From: CAZBMJ01 sp964493205
GTDB taxonomy: Bacteria > Myxococcota > UBA727 > JABDBI01
Length of the DNA: 52,642 nt
Direction: 5' to 3'
NCBI GenBank assembly: GCA_964493205.1
Contig: CAZBMJ010000015.1
Span: forward strand, 1 to 52,642
Shown here: positions 22,924-31,277 of the stretch, piece by piece
Layout: every line of letters begins with the position of its first letter
How positions within the stretch are numbered: the first letter of the stretch is position 1
Notes under the pieces: generated by a model
The model's input: only the letters and a program-made list of their open reading frames with translations
Told to the model about the DNA's origin: nothing
The model's database searches: none
Made by a program: the position numbers and the translations under genes

Positions 22924-23139
22924 ATGAACGTTTATTCTTGTTGTAAATGTAATATGTCTGTAAAAATCCCTACTTGTGCTAAATGCGGATGTGAACTTAA
23001 ACATTCTCAAATAAAAGTAGATAATAAAGATGTGCAAGTTTGTAGCTGCCCTTCTGGGTGCGGCAAAATCAAGTCCCCACAATGTTGCGGAAGCGATATG
23101 GAAGTAAGCAAATGTTGCGATATGAAAGATAAGAAGTAG
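22924..23139 (+). CDS. Small Cys-rich, probably metal-binding protein, copy 2
   Basis: 71 aa with the same 13 cysteines as copy 1; the only amino-acid difference I see is Ser57 for Asn57. The silent changes (for example TGC for TGT, TCC/CCC kept) with retention of the protein suggest selection for its function. It is followed after 15 nt by the GC-rich inverted repeat at 23155-23249, which can end its transcript. No signal peptide and no neighbouring metal transporter is seen. Confidence 0.8.
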   Translation: MNVYSCCKCNMSVKIPTCAKCGCELKHSQIKVDNKDVQVCSCPSGCGKIKSPQCCGSDMEVSKCCDMKDKK

Positions 23140-23154
23140 GCTTTTTGATATTCT

Positions 23155-23249
23155 AGGGCCGGCACAGGGACCGGCCCCTACACAAAATCATATGAAAATT
23201 TTTATTCTATGTGTTTTAAAATGTAGGGGCCGATCCCTGTGTCGGCCCT
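23155..23249. repeat. Inverted repeat of the GGGCCGGCACAGGG family, copy 2
   Basis: The left arm 23155-23182 is identical to that at 18727-18754. The right arm 23222-23249 has two transitions (CCGATCC, TGTCGG) that leave G-U pairs in RNA. The loop is 39 nt and AT-rich, unlike the 14-nt loop of copy 1. It lies between convergent genes (Cys-rich copy 2 and era) and could act as a two-way terminator. Confidence 0.85.
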
Positions 23250-23272
23250 TGTTTTTTTATTCCTTTTGTATC

Positions 23273-24184
23273 CTAAAACCCCAGTTTTTTCAAGGCCTTA
23301 GGTGAAGTTGTCCAATTGGGTTCTACTTTAACAAATAATTTTAGCATAACTTGGCAGCCAAGCAGGTTTTCAAGCTCCTTGCGGGCTCTGATGCCAATAT
23401 TTTTTAAAGCACTGCCACCTTTACCGATTACAATGGCTTTTTGGCTATCTCTTTCCACATAAATAATGGCTTCAATAGATATTAGGGGTTTTTTTTCATC
23501 TTCGCGTCGTGATTCATCAAAAAAATCAACCGCAACGTTTAGGCGATAAGGAAGCTCATCAGATAGTTCAAGCATAGCTTTTTCTCTGATTAGCTCTGCT
23601 GTGATGTCTTTTTCACTGGCATCAGTAAAAAATTCTTCACTAAATAAAAAAGGTGCTTCTTTAGCTGATTTATTGATTACTTCAAAAAAAGTGTCTAGGC
23701 CAATATTTTCCATAGCTGAAATAGGGACAATTTCGGTGATACCTGTAAGCTTATGATACTCAGAAATAATATTTAAAATGTCTTTTTTATCTTTAAATAA
23801 ATCTATTTTATTGAGCAGCAATAATAAATTTTGATTGTTATTCTTACAAATCTCTTGAACTTTCGTTAAAAAAGTTAAATTATGATTAATATTTTTGCTG
23901 ACATCAACAATATAAGCCACCTGCTCTACATCTGATAAAGCAGAAAATATTTGGTCATGCATAAATTTAGCCAAACCAGCAGTGTTTTTTAAAGCACCTG
24001 GTGTATCAAAATAAATATGCTGATATTCACCAATGGTTTTAATACCCCGGATTACACGGCGCGTTGTTTGGGGCTTTCTGGTAGTTGGGGCTATTTTAGT
24101 GCCAACCAAAGAGTTTAATAAAGTGCTTTTGCCAACATTTGGTTGTCCAACAAAAGCTATAGTAGTTAAAAATGTTTTATTCAT
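23273..24184 (-). CDS. era: GTPase Era
   Basis: 303 aa. Era binds 16S rRNA near its 3' end and checks late 30S assembly. The G domain has G1 GQPNVGKST, the TRKPQTTRR switch region, G3 DTPG and G4 NKID; the C-terminal KH domain has IGKGGSALKNIGIRARKELENLL in outline and ends at VEPNWTTSPKALKKLGF. It starts inside the end of leuS (8-nt overlap), so the two are coupled. The GC-rich inverted repeat at 23155-23249 lies 23 nt after its stop. Confidence 0.97.
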   Translation of the reverse strand: MNKTFLTTIAFVGQPNVGKSTLLNSLVGTKIAPTTRKPQTTRRVIRGIKTIGEYQHIYFDTPGALKNTAGLAKFMHDQIFSALSDVEQVAYIVDVSKNINHNLTFLTKVQEICKNNNQNLLLLLNKIDLFKDKKDILNIISEYHKLTGITEIVPISAMENIGLDTFFEVINKSAKEAPFLFSEEFFTDASEKDITAELIREKAMLELSDELPYRLNVAVDFFDESRREDEKKPLISIEAIIYVERDSQKAIVIGKGGSALKNIGIRARKELENLLGCQVMLKLFVKVEPNWTTSPKALKKLGF

Positions 24185-26639
24185 GATCTTTTACAACGAT
24201 GTTAATTATACGGTTAGGAACAACAATTATTTTTACAATGGTTTTATTAGCTAAAAATCTCTTAGTTTCTTCGTTATTAATAGCTAATTCTTTAATACTT
24301 TCTTCTTTGGTATTTGTCTGGACTTTTATACTTCCTCTTTTTTTGCCGTTAACTTGAATACCTAGCTCAACTAAGTTTTCTTGCAGCAACTCTTCGTTAA
24401 ATACGGGCCATTGGCTATTTAATAAACAGCCCTTTTCTCCTAATTTTTCAAAAAGTTCATCACAAATATGAGGAGCAAAGGGTGATAGTAAGTGCAAAAA
24501 GGCCAAAAAGCTAGTCTTACTAATAGAATCTTTCATAGTCGCTTCGTTTACAAACATCATCATTTGAGCGATGGCCGTATTAAAGCGCAAATTTTCAATA
24601 TCTTCGCCAACTTTTTTTATGGTTTTATGTAAGATTTTTTCTAAGTTTTCATCTTCGATATTATTAGAATTAACTTTTGCCAGTAAGCGCCATACTCTGT
24701 TTAAAAATCTATAAACGCCTTCAACACCGTTCATTTGCCAGGGCTTTACTTGTTCAAGTGGACCCATAAAAAGCTCATACAAACGCATAGCATCTGCACC
24801 ATATTGGTTAATCACATCGTCTGGATTAATGACGTTAGACTTAGACTTAGACATTTTTTCTATTTGAGTAATAAGTTCTTTATTAGTATCGTTACTAAAA
24901 AATTTATTATTCTCTTCATGAACTTCGCTTGGATGATAATATTTGCCATCTTGATCACGATAACTACTGGCAATGATCATGCCTTGATTAAAGAGCTTTT
25001 GAAAAGGCTCTTTGGTGCTTACTAGCCCACAATCATACAAAACCTTGTGCCAAAATCTTGCGTATAATAAGTGAAGCACTGCATGCTCTACACCGCCAAT
25101 ATACAAGTCTACGGGCATCCAATATTGTTCTAATTCTTTTCTAAAAGGCTCTTGGGTATTATGTGGATCTAAATAGCGTAAATAATACCAGCAAGAACCT
25201 GCCCATTGAGGCATAGTGTTAACTTCACGCGTTCCAAGACTTCCATCAGGCATGGTAACTTCAAGCCAACTTTTATCAGCCCGTGCCAATGGAGGACGAC
25301 CGTCATCGGTAGGTTTATACTCATTAATTTCTGGCAAACTAACGGGTAAATCTTTTGGATCAACAGTTGCTATACTGCCGTCATCTTTACGAATAATAGG
25401 AAAAGGCTCTCCCCAATAACGTTGACGGCTAAAAAGCCAATCTCTTAACTTATATTCTACTTTAGCCTGGCCTAGATTATTTTTTTCTAAAAAGTCTATT
25501 ACTTTGGCACTGGCTTCTTGTTGGCTTAAATTATTTATAAAATCGTTATTGGTTTGGGCAATAGTAATATTATACTTATGAGCAAAATCTCTATCGCGAT
25601 CATCATCGCTAGGCACACCCATAACGCAACCTAACGCGTAGTTTCCTAAAACGTAATCTGCCAAATAAATAGGTAACATAACTTTACTTATGGGATGGGC
25701 AGCGTAAGAACCAGTAAAAAAACCTGATTTATCTTTAGTAGCATCTAATCGGGTTGCATCGTTAGTTTCTAGTACTGATTTGATAAACTTTAGGCCTTCT
25801 ATTTTATTATTGTTGGTTAATAAACTTTCTGCTAATGGGTGTTCTACGGCCAAGGCTATAAACGTCACCCCAAAAATGGTATCTGGCCTGGTAGTGTAAA
25901 CTTCCAATAACTCGCTAGAATTTTCTATACTAAATTTAATATTGGCACCATAGGACTTCCCTATCCAATTGCGCTGCATTTCCTTAACGCTGTGGGGCCA
26001 ATCAAGATCATCTAAGTCGGTTAATAGGCGTTCAGCATAAGCTGTGATCTTTAACATCCATTGACGCATGAGTTTTTTTTCTACTGGATCTTGTGTTTCT
26101 ATGTATTTGCCATCTTTTACTTCTTCGTTAGCGAGCACGGTTTTAAGTTTTGGGCACCAATTAACATGAATATCTGCCAAATAAGCTAGATCTTTTTCAT
26201 AAAGCTTTAAAAAAATCCATTGGGTCCATTTGTAATAGCTTTCGTCAGTAGTAGAAATTTCACGAGACCAATCATAAAAAAAACCTAATCTTTTTATTTG
26301 AGCTCTAAAATTATCAATATTTCTTTTGGTGATTAATTTGGGGTGAATTCCCTCCCTCATGGCTGCACGCTCTGCAGGCAAACCAAAAGCATCCCAGCCC
26401 ATTACGTGTAAAACATTAAAACCTGACATTTTTTTAAAGCGAGCTACCACGTCAGTAGCAGTATAGCCCTCAGGGTGACCTACGTGCAAACCTGCTCCTG
26501 ATGGGTAAGGAAACATGTCTAAAGCATAAAATTTAGGTTTTTTTGTAAGCTCTTTTATATCATTAGAGACTTCAAATAATTTAGTATCTTGCCAAATTTT
26601 TTGCCATTTTGGCTCAATACTGCTTGGTGAATAAGTCAT
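24177..26639 (-). CDS. leuS: Leucyl-tRNA synthetase
   Basis: 820 aa from the ATG at 26639, which has GGAG 6 nt ahead. It charges tRNA-Leu with leucine. Class I marks: the HIGH-type motif HVGH in PSGAGLHVGHPEGY, the KMSKS loop in IEKMSKSKSN, and an editing (CP1) domain with TTRPDTIFG and DDRDRDFA. The usual C-terminal domain is present. Upstream is a terminator hairpin (26658-26680) whose T tract touches the Shine-Dalgarno site, so leuS needs readthrough or a promoter close to or inside the tRNA region. It overlaps era by 8 nt. Confidence 0.97.
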   Translation of the reverse strand: MTYSPSSIEPKWQKIWQDTKLFEVSNDIKELTKKPKFYALDMFPYPSGAGLHVGHPEGYTATDVVARFKKMSGFNVLHVMGWDAFGLPAERAAMREGIHPKLITKRNIDNFRAQIKRLGFFYDWSREISTTDESYYKWTQWIFLKLYEKDLAYLADIHVNWCPKLKTVLANEEVKDGKYIETQDPVEKKLMRQWMLKITAYAERLLTDLDDLDWPHSVKEMQRNWIGKSYGANIKFSIENSSELLEVYTTRPDTIFGVTFIALAVEHPLAESLLTNNNKIEGLKFIKSVLETNDATRLDATKDKSGFFTGSYAAHPISKVMLPIYLADYVLGNYALGCVMGVPSDDDRDRDFAHKYNITIAQTNNDFINNLSQQEASAKVIDFLEKNNLGQAKVEYKLRDWLFSRQRYWGEPFPIIRKDDGSIATVDPKDLPVSLPEINEYKPTDDGRPPLARADKSWLEVTMPDGSLGTREVNTMPQWAGSCWYYLRYLDPHNTQEPFRKELEQYWMPVDLYIGGVEHAVLHLLYARFWHKVLYDCGLVSTKEPFQKLFNQGMIIASSYRDQDGKYYHPSEVHEENNKFFSNDTNKELITQIEKMSKSKSNVINPDDVINQYGADAMRLYELFMGPLEQVKPWQMNGVEGVYRFLNRVWRLLAKVNSNNIEDENLEKILHKTIKKVGEDIENLRFNTAIAQMMMFVNEATMKDSISKTSFLAFLHLLSPFAPHICDELFEKLGEKGCLLNSQWPVFNEELLQENLVELGIQVNGKKRGSIKVQTNTKEESIKELAINNEETKRFLANKTIVKIIVVPNRIINIVVKDHE

Positions 26640-26657
26640 GAAAAACTCCAAAAAAAA

Positions 26658-26680
26658 TAGACATAGAGTAACTATGTCTA
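26658..26680 (-). terminator. Intrinsic terminator or attenuator just before leuS
   Basis: Perfect 9-bp stem TAGACATAG / CTATGTCTA with a 5-nt loop; on the minus strand it is followed by seven T residues and then directly by the leuS GGAG. It lies 13 nt after the 3' end of tRNA-Met. It can end the ribosomal/tRNA transcript or control leuS by readthrough. Confidence 0.8.
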
Positions 26681-26693
26681 CATAAAAAATATT

Positions 26694-26770
26694 TGGTGGC
26701 GAAAAGGGGACTCGAACCCCTGACCTATGGATTATGAGACCATCGCTCTAACCAGCTGAGCTACCTCGCC
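26694..26770 (-). tRNA. tRNA-Met (CAT)
   Basis: 77 nt with an encoded CCA. Acceptor GGCGAGG pairs with TTTCGCC (two G-U type pairs); the D arm is GCTC...GAGC, the anticodon loop CTCATAA with CAT, and the T arm AGGGG-TTCGAGT-CCCCT. The G-C first pair and overall sequence resemble elongator tRNA-Met rather than initiator. tRNA-Ile with lysidine also has CAT in the gene, so the identity needs a covariance-model check. It is the only tRNA I find in the window. Confidence 0.92.
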
Positions 26771-26788
26771 AAAAAGGCCAAAGCCTTT
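26771..26788 (-). terminator. Terminator of rplQ, abutting the tRNA
   Basis: On the minus strand AAAGGC-TTTG-GCCTTTTT follows the rplQ stop at once, and its last T is next to the first base of tRNA-Met. With only 6 bp in the stem, some readthrough into the tRNA is likely. Confidence 0.6.
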
Positions 26789-26789
26789 A

Positions 26790-27155
26790 TTATGCTGCAG
26801 ATTTCTCTACTAACTCGATCACAGACATAGAAGCGCAATCGCCCTTTCTGATACGAGATTTAAGCACTCTAGTGTAACCACCAGCACGTTCTAAATTTCT
26901 TTTAGCTATATCACTAAAAAGTTTTTGTAAAACCTCAGAATCGTGAATTTTTTCAGCAGCAATTCTTCTAGAATGAAGATCACCCTTTTTACCTAAAGTA
27001 ATTAACTTGTCGGTATAAGAACGCAATTCTTTAGCTTTAGCATCTGTGGTTTCAATTCTTTCGTGTTTTAGCAAAGAAATAGCCATATTTCTAAATAGCG
27101 CTTTTCTGTGCCCTTGATTACGATTAAGTTTTCTTCCATGTTTTAAATGTCGCAT
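26790..27155 (-). CDS. rplQ: Large ribosomal subunit protein bL17
   Basis: 121 aa. L17 sits near the peptide exit tunnel. The N-terminus MRHLKHGRKLNRNQGHRKAL and the RI-x-TT-x-AKAKELR-type motif (RIETTDAKAKELRSYTDKLI) are typical. It is the last protein gene of the superoperon, 23 nt after rpoA, and is followed by a small terminator and tRNA-Met. Confidence 0.97.
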   Translation of the reverse strand: MRHLKHGRKLNRNQGHRKALFRNMAISLLKHERIETTDAKAKELRSYTDKLITLGKKGDLHSRRIAAEKIHDSEVLQKLFSDIAKRNLERAGGYTRVLKSRIRKGDCASMSVIELVEKSAA

Positions 27156-27178
27156 TTTATTTCTCTCTTACAAACTAC

Positions 27179-28201
27179 TTAGTTATTATCTTTTGGTGGT
27201 GTTGAGCTTACTGGAGCACTAGTTTTTCTAGGTGGCCAAGCATCGAGTTTCATACCTAAAGATAGACCCATTTCTGATAAAATTTCTTTAATCTCTTTTA
27301 GACTCTTACGGCCAAAGTTTTTGACTTTTAACAATTCACTTTCAGTTTTTTGTACTAAATCACCTATACGTTTAATATCGGTATTACAAAAACAATTAGC
27401 AGATCGCACTGATAATTCAAGTTCACTCACTGCTCTTAGTAAGTTATCGTTAAACTTCTCAGAATGCTCTTCGATTTCTGGCAATACAGGCTCAATATCT
27501 TCTGGAATATTAATAAGTATTGTCAATTGCTCTTTTAGAATTTTAGAGGCAATACCTACAGCATTTTCAGGAGTAACGCCGCCATTAGTCCATACTTCAA
27601 AAACTAAGCGGTCATAATCCGTTCTTCTACCAACACGAGCATTAGTTACGTTGTAATTAACTTTTTTAATAGGAGAAAACAACGCATCAATAGGAATAGT
27701 ATCAACCGGCTGACTTTCACTTCTGAACTGATTAGCAGGAGAATAGCCCTTACCAGTATTAATAAACAATTCAGCTTTAAATACTCCACCATCGGCGACA
27801 GTACAAATATGCTTATCTGGATTTAAGATTTTTAAGCCAGCGTCCGCTTTAATATCACCTGCGGTAATACTACAAGGACCCTGCTTAATTATGTAAGCAG
27901 TTTTCTGATTACCTTCTAATAAATCAAGCTCAACTTCTTTAAGATTTAATATGATATCAGTACCGTCTTCTTTAACATCCGGCAAAGCCATAAACTCATG
28001 CTGAGCACCTTCTATTCTTATGGCACTTATTGCAGCGCCTTGAAGTGATGACAGCATTACTCTACGTAAAGCGTTACCAAGAGTCACTCCATAGCCTCGC
28101 TCCAAAGGCTCTAGCACAAATTTACCATAACAATCCGTAAGGGAGTCACGCTCAACTATTAACCCTTTTGGGCGTATTAAGCTTTGCCAATTTCGATACA
28201 T
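27179..28201 (-). CDS. rpoA: RNA polymerase subunit alpha
   Basis: 340 aa. The N-terminal domain (about 1-235) forms the dimer that seeds polymerase assembly: EPLERGYGVTLGNALRRVML and GRRTDYDRLVFEVWTNG are diagnostic. The C-terminal domain (about 255-325), with SVRSANCF and VKNFGRKSLKEIKEIL, binds UP elements and activators. A linker rich in Glu joins them, and the tail is Pro/Ser-rich. The start MYRNWQSLIRPK resembles deltaproteobacterial alpha subunits. rpsK lies 31 nt upstream; rpsD, which is here in gammaproteobacteria, is not present. Confidence 0.97.
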   Translation of the reverse strand: MYRNWQSLIRPKGLIVERDSLTDCYGKFVLEPLERGYGVTLGNALRRVMLSSLQGAAISAIRIEGAQHEFMALPDVKEDGTDIILNLKEVELDLLEGNQKTAYIIKQGPCSITAGDIKADAGLKILNPDKHICTVADGGVFKAELFINTGKGYSPANQFRSESQPVDTIPIDALFSPIKKVNYNVTNARVGRRTDYDRLVFEVWTNGGVTPENAVGIASKILKEQLTILINIPEDIEPVLPEIEEHSEKFNDNLLRAVSELELSVRSANCFCNTDIKRIGDLVQKTESELLKVKNFGRKSLKEIKEILSEMGLSLGMKLDAWPPRKTSAPVSSTPPKDNN

Positions 28202-28232
28202 TAGTTCACCTTAAATTATTAAAAATTAAAAT

Positions 28233-28616
28233 CTAAATCCTACGTTTCTTTGGAGGTCTACAGCCGTTAAAAGGAACAGGCGTAATATCCTTGATCATTG
28301 TAACTCTAGGGATCTGATTCGATACTGCACGCAGCGCTGATTCTCTACCAGCTCCAGGACCTTTAATATAAACTTCAACGGACTTCAAACCATGTTCTTT
28401 TGCTTTTCTACATGCTTCTTCAGTTGCAACTTGAGCGGCAAAAGGGGTACTTTTTTTAGAACCTTTAAAACCTTTTGCACCAGAAGTTGACCATGCCAAA
28501 GTATTACCAACAGTATCTGTCACTGTGACAATTGAATTATTGAAGGAAGTGTAAATATGAACAATTCCTTGACTGACATTTTTCTTTACTTTCTTCTTAC
28601 CTTTTACAGGTGTCAT
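28233..28616 (-). CDS. rpsK: Small ribosomal subunit protein uS11
   Basis: 127 aa. S11 forms part of the mRNA exit site on the 30S platform. VHIYTSFNNSIVTVTDTVGN, GFKGSKKSTPFAAQVA and the C-terminal GCRPPKKRRI are family hallmarks. It lies 14 nt after rpsM in the alpha part of the operon. Confidence 0.98.
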   Translation of the reverse strand: MTPVKGKKKVKKNVSQGIVHIYTSFNNSIVTVTDTVGNTLAWSTSGAKGFKGSKKSTPFAAQVATEEACRKAKEHGLKSVEVYIKGPGAGRESALRAVSNQIPRVTMIKDITPVPFNGCRPPKKRRI

Positions 28617-28630
28617 ATTCTTTCCTAAAT

Positions 28631-28984
28631 TTAAATCTTAGTTTTTCTCTTACGTCTAGTACGAGCATTAGAATGAGTTCTTTGTCCACGAACAGGCAAG
28701 CCTTTTCTATGACGCAATCCTCTATAGCAACCCAAATCCATCAAACGCTTGATATTCATGGAAACTTGACGTCTAAGGTCACCTTCCACTGCAAAACTTT
28801 CTTCAATCACATCACGAATTCTAGCTATTTCATCTTCGCCTAAACCATCGGTTCTTTTATTAGCATCAACATTCGCTTTAGCTAAAATTTTTGCGGAAGA
28901 ATGATTACCTATTCCATAAATGTAAGTTAGCGCGGTACCCATTTTTTTATTTTTGGGCAAATCTACACCAGCAATACGTGCCAC
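28631..28984 (-). CDS. rpsM: Small ribosomal subunit protein uS13
   Basis: 117 aa. S13 lies in the 30S head and contacts P-site tRNA and the 50S subunit. MARIAGVDLPKNKK, LTYIYGIG and the basic C-terminus with RGLRHRKGLPVRGQRTHSNA (NART-RKRK follows) mark the family. rpmJ lies 28 nt upstream. Confidence 0.98.
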   Translation of the reverse strand: MARIAGVDLPKNKKMGTALTYIYGIGNHSSAKILAKANVDANKRTDGLGEDEIARIRDVIEESFAVEGDLRRQVSMNIKRLMDLGCYRGLRHRKGLPVRGQRTHSNARTRRKRKTKI

Positions 28985-29012
28985 TTATTATCTCCATATA
29001 TATTATTGTTTA

Positions 29013-29126
29013 TTAGCCTTGTCTTTGTTTATGTCTAACATTGTCACAAATAACTCTAACTATCCCTTTTCTACGAATAACTTTACATTTTTCACAGATT
29101 TTTTTAACAGAAGCTCTAACTTTCAT
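29013..29126 (-). CDS. rpmJ: Large ribosomal subunit protein bL36
   Basis: 37 aa, too short for most ORF filters: MKVRASVKKICEKCKVIRRK followed by GIVRVICDNVRHKQRQG. It has the zinc-binding C-x2-C...C...H set (C11, C14, C27, H32) and so belongs to the zinc-containing form. It binds 23S rRNA. It sits between adk and rpsM, the usual place; infA, often here, is absent. Upstream on the minus strand, TTGGTG and GATAAT 15 nt apart (about 29133-29160) could be a weak promoter. Confidence 0.95.
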   Translation of the reverse strand: MKVRASVKKICEKCKVIRRKGIVRVICDNVRHKQRQG

Positions 29127-29216
29127 TTCTTGCCTTCTTTTATTATCTTATTAAAAATCTTTCACCAACACTTGGTAACAAGAAATATTCTAGTTGACAA
29201 GGGGAGAAAAACATTT

Positions 29217-29855
29217 TTAGGCTTTTTGTAAAGCGTCTAGAATATCTCTAAACACATCTTTTGGGGCCTTATCACCATTAACTCTTACCATTAATTTCTT
29301 TTGTTCAAAGAAATCAAATACCTCGGACATATTTTCATTAAATAACTTTAATCTTGTTTCAATAACTGCACGCTGATCATCTGGTCTTTGAACCAACACA
29401 CCTTGGCACTGGGAACAAAAATACTTACGATCAACATCAACAAGATTACTTATATGAAAAATAATATTACATTTTTGACACAATCTTCGTCCACTTAATC
29501 TCTTTATTATTTCTGACTCTATAACTTCAATAAGCACCAAATGAGAAATCATATAATCAGAACACAGCAAGCTATTGGCTTGCACTAGCGTTCTAGGATA
29601 ACCATCTAGTATAAAGCCATTTTTACAATCTGTAAAAGATAACCTATTAAAAGCTATTCTGGTTACCAAATCATCTGACACCAGTCTTCCAGACGTAACT
29701 ATTTCTTTTACTTCTCTACCTAAATCAGTATTAGAGCTAAGCATCTCTCTAAAAAGATCTCCAGTGCTTATGTGCGGAACGCAGAAATGCTTAGATAACA
29801 TTTCTGCTTGTGTCCCCTTACCCGCACCTGGAAGACCGAATAAAGCTAAGCGCAT
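29217..29855 (-). CDS. adk: Adenylate kinase
   Basis: 212 aa. It interconverts ATP + AMP and 2 ADP. The P-loop GLPGAGKGTQ is at residues 6-15, the AMP site includes DGYPRTLVQA, and the long lid has four Cys (CQKC...CSQC), so it is a zinc-lid form; such lids are common in Gram-positives and also occur in several Gram-negative groups. It lies 23 nt after secY, the conserved position. Confidence 0.97.
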   Translation of the reverse strand: MRLALFGLPGAGKGTQAEMLSKHFCVPHISTGDLFREMLSSNTDLGREVKEIVTSGRLVSDDLVTRIAFNRLSFTDCKNGFILDGYPRTLVQANSLLCSDYMISHLVLIEVIESEIIKRLSGRRLCQKCNIIFHISNLVDVDRKYFCSQCQGVLVQRPDDQRAVIETRLKLFNENMSEVFDFFEQKKLMVRVNGDKAPKDVFRDILDALQKA

Positions 29856-29878
29856 TATAAAAAATTCCTCTTTAACTT

Positions 29879-31234
29879 TTACGCCGAAGCTTGTCTTGCA
29901 CGGATCTTAATATCAGACCCATTGCCGCCAAAACCTTCGTATTCTTTGCTTATAAAATGGCCTTCTATTTGTTGTAATGTATCAAGAGAAACGCTTACAA
30001 CGATTAAAAGTCCTGTCCCACCAAAATAAAATGGAACTTGATTAGATACCAACGACTGCATAGTGACAGGTAAAACACAAATGGCTGTTAAATATAACGC
30101 ACCACCAAAGGTAATACGATTTAATACATAATCTATATAATCAGAAGTATTTTTTCCTGGTCTTACACCGGGTATAAATCCGCCAAATCGTCTTAAGTTA
30201 TCTGCAACGTCCACTGGATTAAACTGAACAGACGTATAAAAAAACGCAAAGAACAAAACTAATAGCACAAACAAACATTGATACATCCAATTTCCAGGCT
30301 GTAGCGCTGCCTGCACTGATATGATCCAATCAGCTTTAATAAGGCTCGCCAGCGTAGCAGGAAATAACAAGATAGTAGAGGCAAAAATTGGAGGTATAAC
30401 ACCAGCTATGTTTATTTTTAATGGCAAGTGAGTAGATTGTCCACCATATTGCTGACCAGCAACGATTCTTTTTGCATACTGAACAGGAATACGTCGTTGA
30501 GCCTTTTCAATAAACACAACAGCAGCTAAAACAGCAAGCATAACAACAACAAGCATTCCTATTTCGGCAGGGCTATAGGTTCCGCTTTTAACGCCGGAAA
30601 TAGTAGCAAAAATAGCTTGAGGCAAACGAGCAACAATACCCGCAAAAATTATTAGTGAAATACCATTACCAATACCACGTTCAGTAATACGTTCACCAAG
30701 CCACATAATAAAAGAAGTACCAGCAGCTAGAGTAATAACAGTAATGATAATAAAACCAAAACCACCAAACGAGGCTGCCCATTCTGGGTTTACTACGCTT
30801 TGACCGTTATGAGATTGAGACTTCAGGTAATTAGCAATCATAGTACCTTGCACACAAGCTATAAGCAGAGTGCCGTAACGAGTATATTGATTGATTTTTT
30901 TTCTTCCCTGCTCACCCTCTTTTTGTAAACGTTCAATAGTTGGAACAACTACTGCCATCAAAGAGATAATAATAGAAGAAGTAATATAAGGCATAATACC
31001 TAAAGCAAATACACTGGCTTGTTCTATGGCACCACCAGAAAAGAAATTAAACAGGTTTAAAAAACCGCCGCCCTGAGCTTGACCAGCGTTGAGAAGGTCT
31101 CGTATGACAGTTTTATCAACACCTGGAGCCGTAACGTATATACCAATTCTATATACAGCAAGTAATCCTAGAGTATAGGCTAAACGTTTTCTTAACTCGG
31201 GAATTTGAAATAACTTAAGCACATTTGAGAACAT
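29879..31234 (-). CDS. secY: Protein translocase subunit SecY
   Basis: 451 aa with ten transmembrane helices. It forms the protein-conducting channel of the Sec pathway. Marks: IPELRKRLAYTLGLLAVYRIG (TM1), the plug region GGGFLNLFNFFSGGA, LQKEGEQGRKKINQYTRYGT and the cytoplasmic loop with RPGKNTSDYI. It will serve the many exported proteins of this window. It lies 43 nt after rplO in the spc part of the operon. Confidence 0.97.
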   Translation of the reverse strand: MFSNVLKLFQIPELRKRLAYTLGLLAVYRIGIYVTAPGVDKTVIRDLLNAGQAQGGGFLNLFNFFSGGAIEQASVFALGIMPYITSSIIISLMAVVVPTIERLQKEGEQGRKKINQYTRYGTLLIACVQGTMIANYLKSQSHNGQSVVNPEWAASFGGFGFIIITVITLAAGTSFIMWLGERITERGIGNGISLIIFAGIVARLPQAIFATISGVKSGTYSPAEIGMLVVVMLAVLAAVVFIEKAQRRIPVQYAKRIVAGQQYGGQSTHLPLKINIAGVIPPIFASTILLFPATLASLIKADWIISVQAALQPGNWMYQCLFVLLVLFFAFFYTSVQFNPVDVADNLRRFGGFIPGVRPGKNTSDYIDYVLNRITFGGALYLTAICVLPVTMQSLVSNQVPFYFGGTGLLIVVSVSLDTLQQIEGHFISKEYEGFGGNGSDIKIRARQASA

Positions 31235-31277
31235 AAAAACTCCGCAAATACTCGTTTTAGATATTATAAACTAATAG

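Larger units (their letters stand above)
22868..23139 (+). repeat. Duplicated ~270-bp segment (Cys-rich gene plus promoter), copy 2
   Basis: This segment repeats 21479-21748: the coding parts differ at only a few bases, while the promoter spacer and 5' flank have diverged more, with the TTGTTAGGTAATCA core kept. The two copies lie in the same orientation and flank MITE copy 2 and higBA. Confidence 0.85.

Noticed and set aside
29133..29160. Internal promoter before rpmJ
   Set aside because: TTGGTG and GATAAT with 15-nt spacing are poor; in AT-rich DNA such pairs are expected by chance.
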